This document shows, in pieces, positions 1-8,185 of a stretch of DNA of 64,000 nt (positions within the stretch are counted from its first letter, which is position 1; every line of letters begins with the position of its first letter). Location: contig CALMSO010000072.1 in assembly GCA_937872385.1 (NCBI GenBank), forward strand, positions 1 through 64,000, written 5' to 3'. The notes under the pieces were generated by a model. That model was not told where the DNA came from. It saw only the letters and a program-made list of their open reading frames with translations, and searched no databases. The position numbers and the translations under genes are program-made. The DNA comes from an uncultured Saprospiraceae bacterium. Lineage in GTDB: Bacteria; Bacteroidota; Bacteroidia; Chitinophagales; Saprospiraceae.

Positions 1-15
1 ATATTCACTTGAAAA

Positions 16-1545
16 ATGCTGCCTAAAATCAGCATACATTCTGTAACACTACCGAAAATTTTACTTTTTTTGGCAACACTTACTTGCTTTTCCTATTTAC
101 TTCATGCCCAAGATAAACACGATGCAAATTGGATTATTGGTTATGATGACAATTCTTCTATACCTGGCGGAATAGCAATAGTATTAGGATTTAATAATGG
201 AAATCGAGAAGTTTTTAATATTAACACCGTTGAAGACTTTCACATGGAAGGCTCTAATACCAGTATGAATGATAAAAACGGTAATCTGCTTTTTTATTGC
301 AATGGGTGCTTTATTGTAAATGCCGCGCACGAAATCATGGCAAATGGCGATTCGATCAATCCGGGGTGGATCAATCAATTTTATTGTGTGAAAAGTGGAA
401 GCCCTTATGTACAAGGCGTATTGTCTATTCCTGCTCCTGGCTCAGAGGATCTTTTTTATGTTTTTAATATTGATATGCAGCGAACCCGGTTTGACACACC
501 CGGTTATCGGGGGCATGCACCGCAGCATTTACTGTATCATGTGATAGACATGTCCCAGGATGACGGACTTGGGGCAGTTGTTCTAAAAAATCAAATCGCT
601 ATTCAAGATACGTTGGCAAGGGCTAATCTTCAGGCTGCCAGACACTCGAATGGAGTGGATTGGTGGGTCATTATGCCCGAGATTCATTCCAATTGTTATT
701 ACAAAATATTGGTAACAAAAGATGGACTAAGCGAACCCATTAAACAATGTATTGGCAGAGTATGGAGTGATAAAGACGTTGTGGGGCAAGCTGCTTTTTC
801 TCCGAATAGAAAAAAATATACTCGATTTCATTCCGATAATGGCTTAAATATCTTTGATTTTGATGCGGCAACCGGAGAACTATCCAATCCTCTGCTTATT
901 GAAATCACCGATCATGATTTCACATTTGGAGGCGCGGCAATTTCCCCAAATTCGCGTTATTTATACCTTTCTGCTTACACCAAAGTCTTCCAATATGACT
1001 TAGAGGCAACAGACATCGCTGCCAGTCGAGTGACGATCGCCGAATGGGATGGCTTCAGGAATCCTTTTCCGACCATTTTCTACTTAGCAGCGCTGGCGCC
1101 CGATGGCAAGATTTATATCGCCAGCACCAGCAGTACTTACAATTTGCATGTAATAAATAATCCGGATTGCCCGGGGCTGGCGAGCGATCTGGTGCAGCAT
1201 GGTGTGACCTTGCCTTCTTTGAATTTTGCCACTATTCCCAACATTCCGCACTACCGAGACTATGGCGATATGTTTTCTGTGTGCACCACTGCAGCACATG
1301 AAGAAAACAAAGTAGCAGCAACCTTGCGCATGTATCCTAATCCAACCAGCGGTATTTTTACAATGGAAACCGAGCGTAGCGGTAGCGTTCACATTTTTGA
1401 TGCCCTGGGGCGGTTGGTTCACACCGACTCTTTCAACGGATTCAAATCAATAGATATATCAAATGCAGCCAATGGACTATATTTAGTAGCTATTCGATTT
1501 TCGGATGGAACGCTGTTAACGCAGAAATTGATTGTTCAAGATTAA
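16..1545 (+). CDS. T9SS type A sorted secreted protein, propeller-like
   Basis: A 509-residue secreted protein. An N-terminal hydrophobic segment (about residues 13-30, ending LLHAQ) is a signal peptide. The last ~75 residues are a type A T9SS C-terminal sorting domain, with MYPNPTSG, then a VHIFDALGRLV strand, NGLYLVAI, and a Lys-containing end. The middle has repeated strands such as FSPNRKKY and ISPNSRYLYLS, typical of WD40-like or lactonase-type beta-propellers in Bacteroidota cargo. It should cross the outer membrane by T9SS and be released or anchored on the surface. The substrate is unknown. The start was chosen because the signal peptide follows it directly; it lies close to the window edge, so upstream context is missing. 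Confidence 0.85.
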   Translation: MLPKISIHSVTLPKILLFLATLTCFSYLLHAQDKHDANWIIGYDDNSSIPGGIAIVLGFNNGNREVFNINTVEDFHMEGSNTSMNDKNGNLLFYCNGCFIVNAAHEIMANGDSINPGWINQFYCVKSGSPYVQGVLSIPAPGSEDLFYVFNIDMQRTRFDTPGYRGHAPQHLLYHVIDMSQDDGLGAVVLKNQIAIQDTLARANLQAARHSNGVDWWVIMPEIHSNCYYKILVTKDGLSEPIKQCIGRVWSDKDVVGQAAFSPNRKKYTRFHSDNGLNIFDFDAATGELSNPLLIEITDHDFTFGGAAISPNSRYLYLSAYTKVFQYDLEATDIAASRVTIAEWDGFRNPFPTIFYLAALAPDGKIYIASTSSTYNLHVINNPDCPGLASDLVQHGVTLPSLNFATIPNIPHYRDYGDMFSVCTTAAHEENKVAATLRMYPNPTSGIFTMETERSGSVHIFDALGRLVHTDSFNGFKSIDISNAANGLYLVAIRFSDGTLLTQKLIVQD

Positions 1546-1774
1546 TCAACAAATTTGAACCATGCAGCGGTAAGTACTTGGATGTAATGCTTTTTTAAAG
1601 CACAACTCATTGATTAACAATTATATAAACATCTAACTAAATAGCAAATAACAAGGTCCCAATCCCAGCAGCGAGGCTACTACCAAGCGCGCAAAATCGC
1701 AAATTACACATTATCAATTAAATACACATGCTGTTTTTTAAAATTTAGTAACGAATGTTTCCTATCGAAATAAC
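1546..1774. other. intergenic stretch with a short repeat-tail motif
   Basis: AT-rich spacer between two convergent genes. At 1644-1660 it has CAAATAACAAGGTCCC, close to the sequence at 43904-43919 and to the ends of the heptamer arrays near 8033 and 57050. No gene or clear terminator hairpin is seen. Confidence 0.4.
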
Positions 1775-2974
1775 TCAGCGGTAGCCCCAGTAAGCAAAAA
1801 CCTCGCCTGCGGCGTAGCGCTCGCGTCCGGCTGGCAATTCTAGAAAACCGTCGGCTTCGGTAAGGTTGGCCAAATCGCCAGAACCCCCGCCTGCTAAGGG
1901 TTTTGCCCAAGGGCGGCCAAGGTCATCGGTCGTAATTTGCACTTGCAAGAAATACGTCAGATTGGGTTTGAATACAACATCTTCCGACAGGGCGGCTATC
2001 TTTTTTTCCATCGGCGACAAGCCCAAACTCGCCCTTAGCCAGGGTTCTAAGTATCGCACCGTACACATGAATGCAGAAACGGGGTTGCCTGGTAACGCGA
2101 AGACAACCGTGCCGTTGGGTGCCTGCCCAAACCAGAAGGGTTTGCCCGGGCGCTGTTGCACTTTATGAAACAGTTTTTTAACACCCAGCATAGTCAGTGC
2201 TTTGGGTACGTAATCGAATTTACCTTCGGAAACGCCGCCGCTGAGAATGAGTACATCGGATTGATTGAGTGCGGTGCGCAACCCGCCGAGGGTTTGTTCC
2301 TGGTGGTCGGGTAGGTGTAGTTGAGTTGCTTCTATTTTCCATTTTGCTAATAATGCACTGATTGCCCAGGTATTAGAAGTCCGAATCTGGTGGGTAAGTG
2401 GCGTTGCTTCCACAGGTACAATTTCGTCGCCGGTAGCGATGATGGTCACTTGTGGTGGTTTTTTTACTCGAATCTGCGCCTTACCGACGGTAGCGGCCAC
2501 GGCAATTTCTGCGGGCGAGAGCAGCCGCCCCGGTGCTAGGATAAGCTCGCCTTGGCTGCGGTCGTGTGCACGCCGATGGATGTTTTGTCCTTCGCGCAGG
2601 TCGTCGTCGCTCACAATGCGGGCGATGTCATTTTCGATTTCGAGGTCTTCGTAGCGGATTACGGTGTCCACGCCCTGTGGTAAGATGGCGCCAGTCATCA
2701 CTTCAAGGCAATTGTCGCTATTGCGCAGTTTCATTTGCGGTACGCCTGCGGCCTGTGTGCCTTCGATAAGAAAATCGCGCTCGCCATTAGCAAAAGTACG
2801 GTAGCGAATAGCAATACCATCCATAGTCACTCGGTCGAAGGGCGGAAAATCGCGGTCAGCATTCAAGTCTTCTGCCAGCACATAACCTGCGGCCTGGCGT
2901 AGTGGTACCAGTTTCGTGCCAAAATCTAAGGCATAATCCAGCACGATAGATGTAGCGTTTTTTACAGTAATCAT
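1775..2974 (-). CDS. moeA: molybdopterin molybdenumtransferase MoeA
   Basis: MoeA inserts molybdate into adenylated molybdopterin in the last step of molybdenum cofactor synthesis in the cytoplasm. The 399 residues match the normal family length. Visible landmarks are the N-terminal FPPFDRVTMDGIA segment, ATGDEIVP near residue 180, SGGVSEGKFDYV near 245 (family motif GGVSxGxxD) and LPGNPVSAF near 295, followed by the small C-terminal beta domain (MoeA_C). The ATG at 2974 gives the conserved N-terminus. moaC lies about 16 kb away at 19243; no other cofactor genes or molybdoenzymes are in the window, so the pathway is dispersed here. Confidence 0.95.
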   Translation of the reverse strand: MITVKNATSIVLDYALDFGTKLVPLRQAAGYVLAEDLNADRDFPPFDRVTMDGIAIRYRTFANGERDFLIEGTQAAGVPQMKLRNSDNCLEVMTGAILPQGVDTVIRYEDLEIENDIARIVSDDDLREGQNIHRRAHDRSQGELILAPGRLLSPAEIAVAATVGKAQIRVKKPPQVTIIATGDEIVPVEATPLTHQIRTSNTWAISALLAKWKIEATQLHLPDHQEQTLGGLRTALNQSDVLILSGGVSEGKFDYVPKALTMLGVKKLFHKVQQRPGKPFWFGQAPNGTVVFALPGNPVSAFMCTVRYLEPWLRASLGLSPMEKKIAALSEDVVFKPNLTYFLQVQITTDDLGRPWAKPLAGGGSGDLANLTEADGFLELPAGRERYAAGEVFAYWGYR

Positions 2975-3139
2975 GGTCGAGTAGTAAATGGTACATTAAT
3001 TTTCGGATGCTAAAATAACCTGCCACGGTAGATCCGCTTCTTTCCGTGCTGATTTTTTTCTCACATTTGCGGAAACGCAAAAAAATCTGTCGAATTACCG
3101 GAATTTTTCTATATTTCTGTGACAAAAAACAATCAATTT

Positions 3140-4585
3140 ATGTTACGATTATCCGCTTCGCTTATTTGCGTACTGACAACTGCCTTGTTGCTTGCGTTGT
3201 CTTCGTGTGCCGTCAACCCAGTAACGGGCAAAAAAGAACTGATGCTGCTCAGTAAAGATCAAGAAGTGGCGATGGGCATTCAGTACAATCCAGAGATTAT
3301 TGCTGCTTTCGGTAGCTACAATGATGAGGCCTTGCAAAACTTCATTACACAAAAAGGCACTGAGATGGCGCGGGTTTCGCACCGGCCGGAGCTGGATTAT
3401 AAATTTCAAATACTCGATTCGCCGGTAGTCAATGCCTTTGCAGTGCCGGGGGGCTATGTGTATTTCACGCGGGGCATTCTGGCGCATTTCAACAATGAAG
3501 CCGAATTTGCTGGAGTGCTGGGGCACGAAATTGGGCACATCACGGCGCGGCATTCGGCGCGGCAGTATAGCTCGCAGATTTTGATGCAGGGTGCTTTGCT
3601 GCTGGGCGTTGTCGTCTCCAATGACTTTGCGCAATACGCGGATGTGGCTTCGCAAGGGTTGGGATTGTTGATGCTGAAATTCGGGCGCGACCACGAAACC
3701 CAGTCCGACCAGCTCGGCGTAGAATACTCGACCAAAATTGGCTACGACGCTCGTGAAATGGCGAATTTTTTTAACACCATCCGGCGGCTAAGTGGCGACG
3801 GCGGCAGCGTGCCAACCTTCCTTTCGACGCACCCCGACCCCACCGACCGCAACCAGAAGGTCTATCAATTAGCCAATAAATGGCAGCAAAAGCAACCAAG
3901 CGCCCAGTTTAAAGTCAACCGCGAAACCTACCTGCGTATGATTGACGGGCTGGTGTATGGCGAAGACCCTCGCCAGGGATATTTGGACAACTGGACTTTC
4001 TATCATCCGGAGCTCAAGTTTCAATTTCCGGTGCCCCGCGACTGGCAGTACGAAAACACGCCTGCTCAGGTACAAATGGCACCCCGCGACGGCAAGGCTT
4101 TGCTACTGCTGACTATTGCACCCCATCGCTCGCTGACCGATGCTGCCAATGCCATTGCGCAGGACACCTCGCGCCGGGTTCAAAATAGGCAAAACACGAC
4201 TGTAAATGGATTGCCAGCCACGGTGCTACTCACAGACCAACGAACCCAAGACGGCAATACCGTGCGCGGGCTGATTTACCTCATTCAATACAATGACCTG
4301 ATTTACAAGATGAAAGGGCTGTCTTATGCCAATGATTTCAACGCTTGGCGCAATATTTTTGAAAACAGTATGAGTAATTTCCGGCCGCTGACCGATTCCG
4401 CCCGACTCAACGCAGCACCAGAGCGCATCCGCATCAAAACCGTAGAGCGCGATGCTACACTCGAACAAACCCTGCGCGGTTTTGGGATGCCCGACAACCG
4501 GCTCGACGAGCTCGCCATCCTCAATGGTATGGAACGCAATACGCCGGTGGCGAAGGGGATGCTGATAAAAGTAGTGGGGAGGTGA
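3140..4585 (+). CDS. M48 family zinc metalloprotease lipoprotein
   Basis: A membrane-anchored zinc protease of the M48 (BepA/LoiP/Oma1-like) family, probably in outer-membrane protein quality control. From the ATG at 3140 (481 residues) there is a lipoprotein signal peptide with lipobox LALSSC. The HEIGH zinc site is at residues 129-133 and a downstream ETQSDQLG segment carries the third ligand. The C-terminal ~50 residues (VERDATLEQTLRGFGM onwards) look like a LysM-type domain. A GTG at 3119 would extend the protein by 7 residues, but the ATG places the basic n-region directly before the hydrophobic core. The AT-rich restriction cassette starts just downstream. Confidence 0.9.
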   Translation: MLRLSASLICVLTTALLLALSSCAVNPVTGKKELMLLSKDQEVAMGIQYNPEIIAAFGSYNDEALQNFITQKGTEMARVSHRPELDYKFQILDSPVVNAFAVPGGYVYFTRGILAHFNNEAEFAGVLGHEIGHITARHSARQYSSQILMQGALLLGVVVSNDFAQYADVASQGLGLLMLKFGRDHETQSDQLGVEYSTKIGYDAREMANFFNTIRRLSGDGGSVPTFLSTHPDPTDRNQKVYQLANKWQQKQPSAQFKVNRETYLRMIDGLVYGEDPRQGYLDNWTFYHPELKFQFPVPRDWQYENTPAQVQMAPRDGKALLLLTIAPHRSLTDAANAIAQDTSRRVQNRQNTTVNGLPATVLLTDQRTQDGNTVRGLIYLIQYNDLIYKMKGLSYANDFNAWRNIFENSMSNFRPLTDSARLNAAPERIRIKTVERDATLEQTLRGFGMPDNRLDELAILNGMERNTPVAKGMLIKVVGR

Positions 4586-4602
4586 GTGGAGAACAATGAC
4601 AA

Positions 4603-4616
4603 TTGACACATTACAG
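4603..4616 (+). repeat. imperfect direct repeat, left of restriction cassette
   Basis: TTGACACATTACAG here and TTGACTATTACAG at 6728-6740 bracket the two restriction-modification genes. They differ by two bases and one indel. This could be a trace of cassette insertion, or chance. Confidence 0.4.
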
Positions 4617-4670
4617 CATAACATTTAGGTTAAGCCCGATACAAAGCAAAACTCGACTCCCAAAAGTTGG

Positions 4671-4678
4671 TAGTTTTG
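4671..4678 (+). promoter_or_regulatory. candidate -7 element for the restriction cassette
   Basis: TAGTTTTG fits the Bacteroidota -7 consensus TAnnTTTG and sits 17 bases before the methylase start. No TTTG at the expected -33 spacing is seen, so support is weak. Confidence 0.3.
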
Positions 4679-4694
4679 CATAAAACAAGTTAAA

Positions 4695-5603
4695 ATGAGC
4701 ATAGCTAACAAAGGAAGAAAAGCACCTGCCCCAATAATCAAGTTGAATAAGCCAAGAAAGCTGATTGCTTTTGGTTGGTATGGTGGCAAATTTTCCCATC
4801 TGGACTGGTTGCTTCCATTGTTGCCCGATTGTTTGCATTATTGCGAGCCTTTTGCCGGCTCGGGGGCGGTGCTGCTCAATAGAGAACCTTCGCCTGTTGA
4901 AACTTATAATGATATAGATGGAGAAGTGGTAAATTTTTTCAGAGTATTGAGAGAAGAAAAAGAAGCACTGATTGAGCAAATAGCTTTGACACCCTTTTCA
5001 AGAGAAGAATTTGCACTTGCTTGCGAATTAGACCCCGATTTGACAAACCTTGAGAGAGCAAGGCGTTTTTACATTCGGGCAAGACAGGTAAGAACAGGAT
5101 TAGCACAAACCGCTTCCATTGGACGCTGGGCAAACTGTAAAAATACCAGCCGAGCAGGTATGAGTGGCGTGGTAAGCCGTTGGCTTGGTGGAGTTGAGCA
5201 ACTTGACTTTATCGCCGAACGCCTTCTAAGAGTTCAGATAGAAAATCGTCCCGCTATTGCTGTAATCAAACTTTATGACGGTAAAGAAACATTATTTTAT
5301 TGCGACCCGCCTTACATTCACGAAACTCGTGGCGATACAAAATCATACGGATTTGAAATGAACGACTATGAGCATGAAGCATTAGCCCAAACGCTTAATT
5401 CCATTGAAGGTCTTGCGGCGGTTTCAAACTATGAATGTGAGTTGATGGAAGAACTTTATCCCTCAAACAAGTGGACAAAAATTTACAGCCCTGAAAAAAC
5501 AATTCATTCAACAAAAGACGTTCGGCAAGAAGTGCTGTGGGTCAATTATGACATAAACGAATTAAAAACGAAAAACACTTATTCACTTTTTCCTAATGAG
5601 TAG
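4695..5603 (+). CDS. DNA adenine methylase, D12 class (type II modification enzyme)
   Basis: An N6-adenine DNA methyltransferase of the Dam/D12 class, 302 residues. Motif X-like WYGGK is at residues 28-32, the AdoMet-binding FAGSG at 53-57 and the catalytic DPPY at 204-207, in the order of the alpha/D12 group. Its stop overlaps the start of the next gene by 8 bases, so it is translationally coupled to the nuclease-like protein. It is expected to protect the host recognition site. The pair is visibly more AT-rich than its neighbours and is bracketed by short imperfect direct repeats, which suggests horizontal acquisition. It lacks the partners of an ordinary housekeeping Dam (mutH, seqA). Confidence 0.9.
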   Translation: MSIANKGRKAPAPIIKLNKPRKLIAFGWYGGKFSHLDWLLPLLPDCLHYCEPFAGSGAVLLNREPSPVETYNDIDGEVVNFFRVLREEKEALIEQIALTPFSREEFALACELDPDLTNLERARRFYIRARQVRTGLAQTASIGRWANCKNTSRAGMSGVVSRWLGGVEQLDFIAERLLRVQIENRPAIAVIKLYDGKETLFYCDPPYIHETRGDTKSYGFEMNDYEHEALAQTLNSIEGLAAVSNYECELMEELYPSNKWTKIYSPEKTIHSTKDVRQEVLWVNYDINELKTKNTYSLFPNE

Positions 5604-6723
5604 CATTACACCAACCGAAATATTAGAAAAGCTTTATCAAAAGGCACTCCAAAACCAAGACAGAAGCGTTGTTAAATCAGTAACCAGTGAGAAAGTAGCG
5701 CTTATTTGCCGATGTAATGTAAATAAAGCACCTATACGGTTTTTAATGTCGTGTTTACTTGCTAAAATTCATCATCCACAAGTTGACATTCGTAAGCCAT
5801 ACACAGAAATTGAAGGTTCTGATACCTATTCGGGAAGATTTTATGACGAAAGATTTGTTGAGCTGTTAGTTCACAAATACAAATTACCTTGCAACCCAAC
5901 AACAGCATATTTAACACCAGCATTTAGAAACCTTGACAGGCTTTTAACAATTGACCTTGCTTTAATTGGCAGGCCAAGAGAAGTTTATGTATATACGCTT
6001 GAAATACTTGATCTTATTCATACAAAAAAGGAGAAACCAGAAAATGTATTACAAGAAATTATTAAAATTTTGCTCATCATTAAAGGCGAAGATGAACAAC
6101 GAATGCAGCAGCTCATTGCTGACCTTAAACAAGCAGACGATATATTACCACTTGCAACGGAAGAAATTGTCATGCTTTTATCTCAACACTTAAATTGCAA
6201 AGGTTCAAGTAGGCTGCCCGTTTTAATGATTGTCGCTGCATATCAAACCATTAAAGATCAAATAGGTGAAGTAAACAAACTGCTTGAAGCACATAATGCG
6301 GCAGACCAACAAACAGGCTCAATCGGTGATGTTGAAATTATACTTACAAATGATAATAGAATTGTTACTTGTTATGAAATGAAAGCTAAACGAGTTACAA
6401 AAACGGATATTAATGTGGCGCTGCAAAAACTTTCAAAATCAAAGAGCAAAATTGACAATTACATTTTTATTACAACCGACATTATTGAATTGGAAGTAAT
6501 TGAATTTGCCAAAACACTTTACGAAAAGACAGGAGTTGAATTTGCAATTTTAGACTGTATCGGATTTATTCGGCACTATCTTCATTTCTTCCACAGACAG
6601 AGAAATAAGTTCTTGAATATATATCAATCAATGGTTTTGGCGGAGCCGACAAGTTCAATTTCACAACCATTAAAAGAAGCATTTTTAGCATTAAGACGCG
6701 CAGCCGAAGCAGACAGAAGATAA
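5596..6723 (+). CDS. putative type II restriction endonuclease, possibly SacI-like
   Basis: A 375-residue partner of the methylase. It carries a PD-(D/E)xK-type active site: Asp245 in GDVEI, then Glu261 and Lys263 in CYEMKAKR, with a beta-hairpin between them. The N-terminal ~200 residues are mostly helical. The overall layout (a DLxxxPAFRN-like segment around residues 95-105, C-terminal nuclease core) is reminiscent of the SacI restriction endonuclease family, but that family name is from memory and uncertain. Coupling to the methylase by an 8-base overlap and the active-site motif support a cleavage role. If the SacI family is right, the N6-adenine methylase is an unusual partner, because I recall the classical SacI methylase as a C5-cytosine enzyme. 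Confidence 0.75.
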   Translation: MSSITPTEILEKLYQKALQNQDRSVVKSVTSEKVALICRCNVNKAPIRFLMSCLLAKIHHPQVDIRKPYTEIEGSDTYSGRFYDERFVELLVHKYKLPCNPTTAYLTPAFRNLDRLLTIDLALIGRPREVYVYTLEILDLIHTKKEKPENVLQEIIKILLIIKGEDEQRMQQLIADLKQADDILPLATEEIVMLLSQHLNCKGSSRLPVLMIVAAYQTIKDQIGEVNKLLEAHNAADQQTGSIGDVEIILTNDNRIVTCYEMKAKRVTKTDINVALQKLSKSKSKIDNYIFITTDIIELEVIEFAKTLYEKTGVEFAILDCIGFIRHYLHFFHRQRNKFLNIYQSMVLAEPTSSISQPLKEAFLALRRAAEADRR

Positions 6724-6727
6724 AGTC

Positions 6728-6740
6728 TTGACTATTACAG
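6728..6740 (+). repeat. imperfect direct repeat, right of restriction cassette
   Basis: TTGACTATTACAG, the partner of 4603-4616. It begins 5 bases after the nuclease stop codon. Confidence 0.4.
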
Positions 6741-6774
6741 GCACAGCAGCTACGCACGTACATGGTACAAATAT

Positions 6775-7755
6775 ATGATAGAAATCCAGAATTTAACCAA
6801 GCGTTTTGGCAAAACAACCGCTGTGGACAGCTTGAGTTTTCGGGTGGAGACGGGGCAAACCTTAGCGTTGATTGGCTCCAGTGGCTCTGGCAAAACGACT
6901 ACCCTGCGCATGATTAATCGGCTTATCGAACCGGACGAGGGGCGGATTATTATCAATGGCGAAGATGTTACACAGCAACCTTTAGAAGTGATGCGCCGCC
7001 GCATGGGTTACGTTATTCAGCATACGGGGCTGTTTCCGCATTATACCGTCACCGAAAATATCGCCGTCGTACCGACGCTGCTCCGCTGGGAAAAAGACCG
7101 CATCCAGGCACGGGTACACACCCTGCTGGCGCATGTGGGGCTACCCCCGGCTACCTTCGCCGACAAATACCCCGACCAACTCAGTGGTGGGCAGCAACAG
7201 CGCGTGGGGCTGGCTCGGGCCTTGGCCGCCGACCCACCCATCGTGCTAATGGATGAACCCTTTGGCGCGCTCGATTCCGTCACACGGCTGCGCATCCGGC
7301 GGGAGGTGCTGCAATTAGAGGCTTTCGCTGGCAAAACCATTGTGCTGGTCACCCACGATGTAGAAGAAGCGTTTGAAATGGCCGATCAAATTTGTCTGCT
7401 GGACGCGGGCAGCATACAACAACTCGGCACACCGAAGGAACTACTACAACAACCCGCCAATGATTTTGTGGCCCGCTTTTTTGCTGGGCAGCAATGGCAC
7501 TTAGAATGGACGATTTATACGCTGGCAGACTTGTGGCCGCAGTTATCCAATACCTTATCGAAACCAGAGGCGGAAGTATTATCTTTGCCAACTGATACAA
7601 CCATCAGTGCCGCGCTGAGCGCGCTTCGTGCAAGCGGACAACAGGCGGGAACCATTGCCCAGCATGGTCAAAAACGGTATTTCGACATCGCTACGTTGGT
7701 GCGTGCCTGGGAGCAAAGTACGGGGACAGGGTTTGAAAAAGGTACGATGGGTTGA
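6775..7755 (+). CDS. ABC transporter ATP-binding protein, OpuCA/ProV-like, orphan
   Basis: ATPase subunit resembling those of osmoprotectant (glycine betaine/choline/proline) importers, 326 residues. Walker A is GSSGSGKTT near residue 36, the Q-loop region reads VIQHTGLFPH (typical of OpuCA/OsmV), the signature is LSGGQQQR near 140, Walker B is VLMDEP and the switch His is in VTHDVEEAF. The C-terminal ~90 residues resemble a degenerate regulatory extension. No permease or substrate-binding gene is adjacent: upstream is the restriction cassette and downstream a repeat block and scpA. Its last codons (ATG GGT TGA) are part of the GTTGA-type repeat that follows, so the C-terminus may have been reshaped by the repeat. 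Confidence 0.85.
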   Translation: MIEIQNLTKRFGKTTAVDSLSFRVETGQTLALIGSSGSGKTTTLRMINRLIEPDEGRIIINGEDVTQQPLEVMRRRMGYVIQHTGLFPHYTVTENIAVVPTLLRWEKDRIQARVHTLLAHVGLPPATFADKYPDQLSGGQQQRVGLARALAADPPIVLMDEPFGALDSVTRLRIRREVLQLEAFAGKTIVLVTHDVEEAFEMADQICLLDAGSIQQLGTPKELLQQPANDFVARFFAGQQWHLEWTIYTLADLWPQLSNTLSKPEAEVLSLPTDTTISAALSALRASGQQAGTIAQHGQKRYFDIATLVRAWEQSTGTGFEKGTMG

Positions 7756-7803
7756 TGGGGGGAATAGGGGAATGGGTTGATGGGGGGAATGGGTTGACGG
7801 GAC
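7746..7803 (+). repeat. GGTTGATGGGG tandem repeat supplying a stop codon
   Basis: About three imperfect copies of a G-rich unit beginning ATGGGTTGATGGGG. The TGA inside the first copy is the stop codon of the ABC ATPase. Similar GTTGA repeats occur at 28631-28655, 56941-56978 and, reverse-complemented, at 59571-59628. Confidence 0.8.
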
Positions 7804-7819
7804 AAAATGGGGTTTAGAA

Positions 7820-7857
7820 AGGTGTAAAGGTGTAAAGGTTTAGAGGTTTAGAGGGGG
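7820..7857 (+). repeat. octamer AAAGGTGT/AAAGGTTT tandem repeat
   Basis: Four to five imperfect copies of an 8-base unit (AAAGGTGT, AAAGGTTT, AGAGGTTT) join the GTTGA repeat to the heptamer array. Confidence 0.65.
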
Positions 7858-8039
7858 GCAAACAGCGAACAGCAAACAGCAAATAGCGAACAGCAAACAG
7901 CAAACAGCAAATAGCAAATAGCGAACAGCAAACAGCAAACAGCAAATAGCGAACAGCAAATAGCGAACAGCAAACAGCGAACAGCGAACAGCAAATAGCA
8001 AATAGCGAACAGCAAACAGCGAACAGCGAACAGCAAACA
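7858..8039 (+). repeat. 26-copy heptamer array GC(A/G)AA(C/T)A
   Basis: Twenty-six contiguous 7-base units, all GCAAACA, GCGAACA or GCAAATA, in irregular order and with no interruption. The minus strand stays open in more than one frame because no stop arises from these units. Shorter arrays of the same unit lie at 25828-25876 and 57001-57056. It resembles in form the heptameric STRR sequences known from filamentous cyanobacteria. Confidence 0.95.
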
Positions 8040-8083
8040 ATGTCCTGTTCTAAAATCTGGTATCTAAAAATCCGGCATCTGGC
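8040..8083 (+). repeat. array tail with ATCTGGY/ATCTAAA motifs
   Basis: TGTCCTGTTCTAAAATCTGG followed by ATCTAAA and ATCTGGC words. The same tail follows the array at 57001, there reading TGTCCCGTCCTAAAGTCTGG. Confidence 0.8.
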
Positions 8084-8185
8084 TGTTTGTGTTTTTTTAC
8101 TAAAACCATTATGCTCGGGCGCTTATAAACATTTGAAAAACAGCGTTTTTTCAGTTTACCATTCTTTTATTTTAAAATCGAGACC

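Noticed and set aside
3119..3139. GTG start for the M48 protease
   Set aside because: It adds a non-conserved 7-residue stretch; the ATG at 3140 directly precedes a proper lipoprotein signal peptide.
7858..8039. CRISPR array
   Set aside because: The units are 7 bases with no spacers, no cas genes are nearby and the repeats are contiguous.
7840..8040. Minus-strand frames of 62-66 codons across the heptamer array (repeating LFAVRYLLFAV-type peptides)
   Set aside because: They arise only because the 7-base units contain no stop codon in those frames; period 21 gives repeating heptapeptides with no independent protein features.
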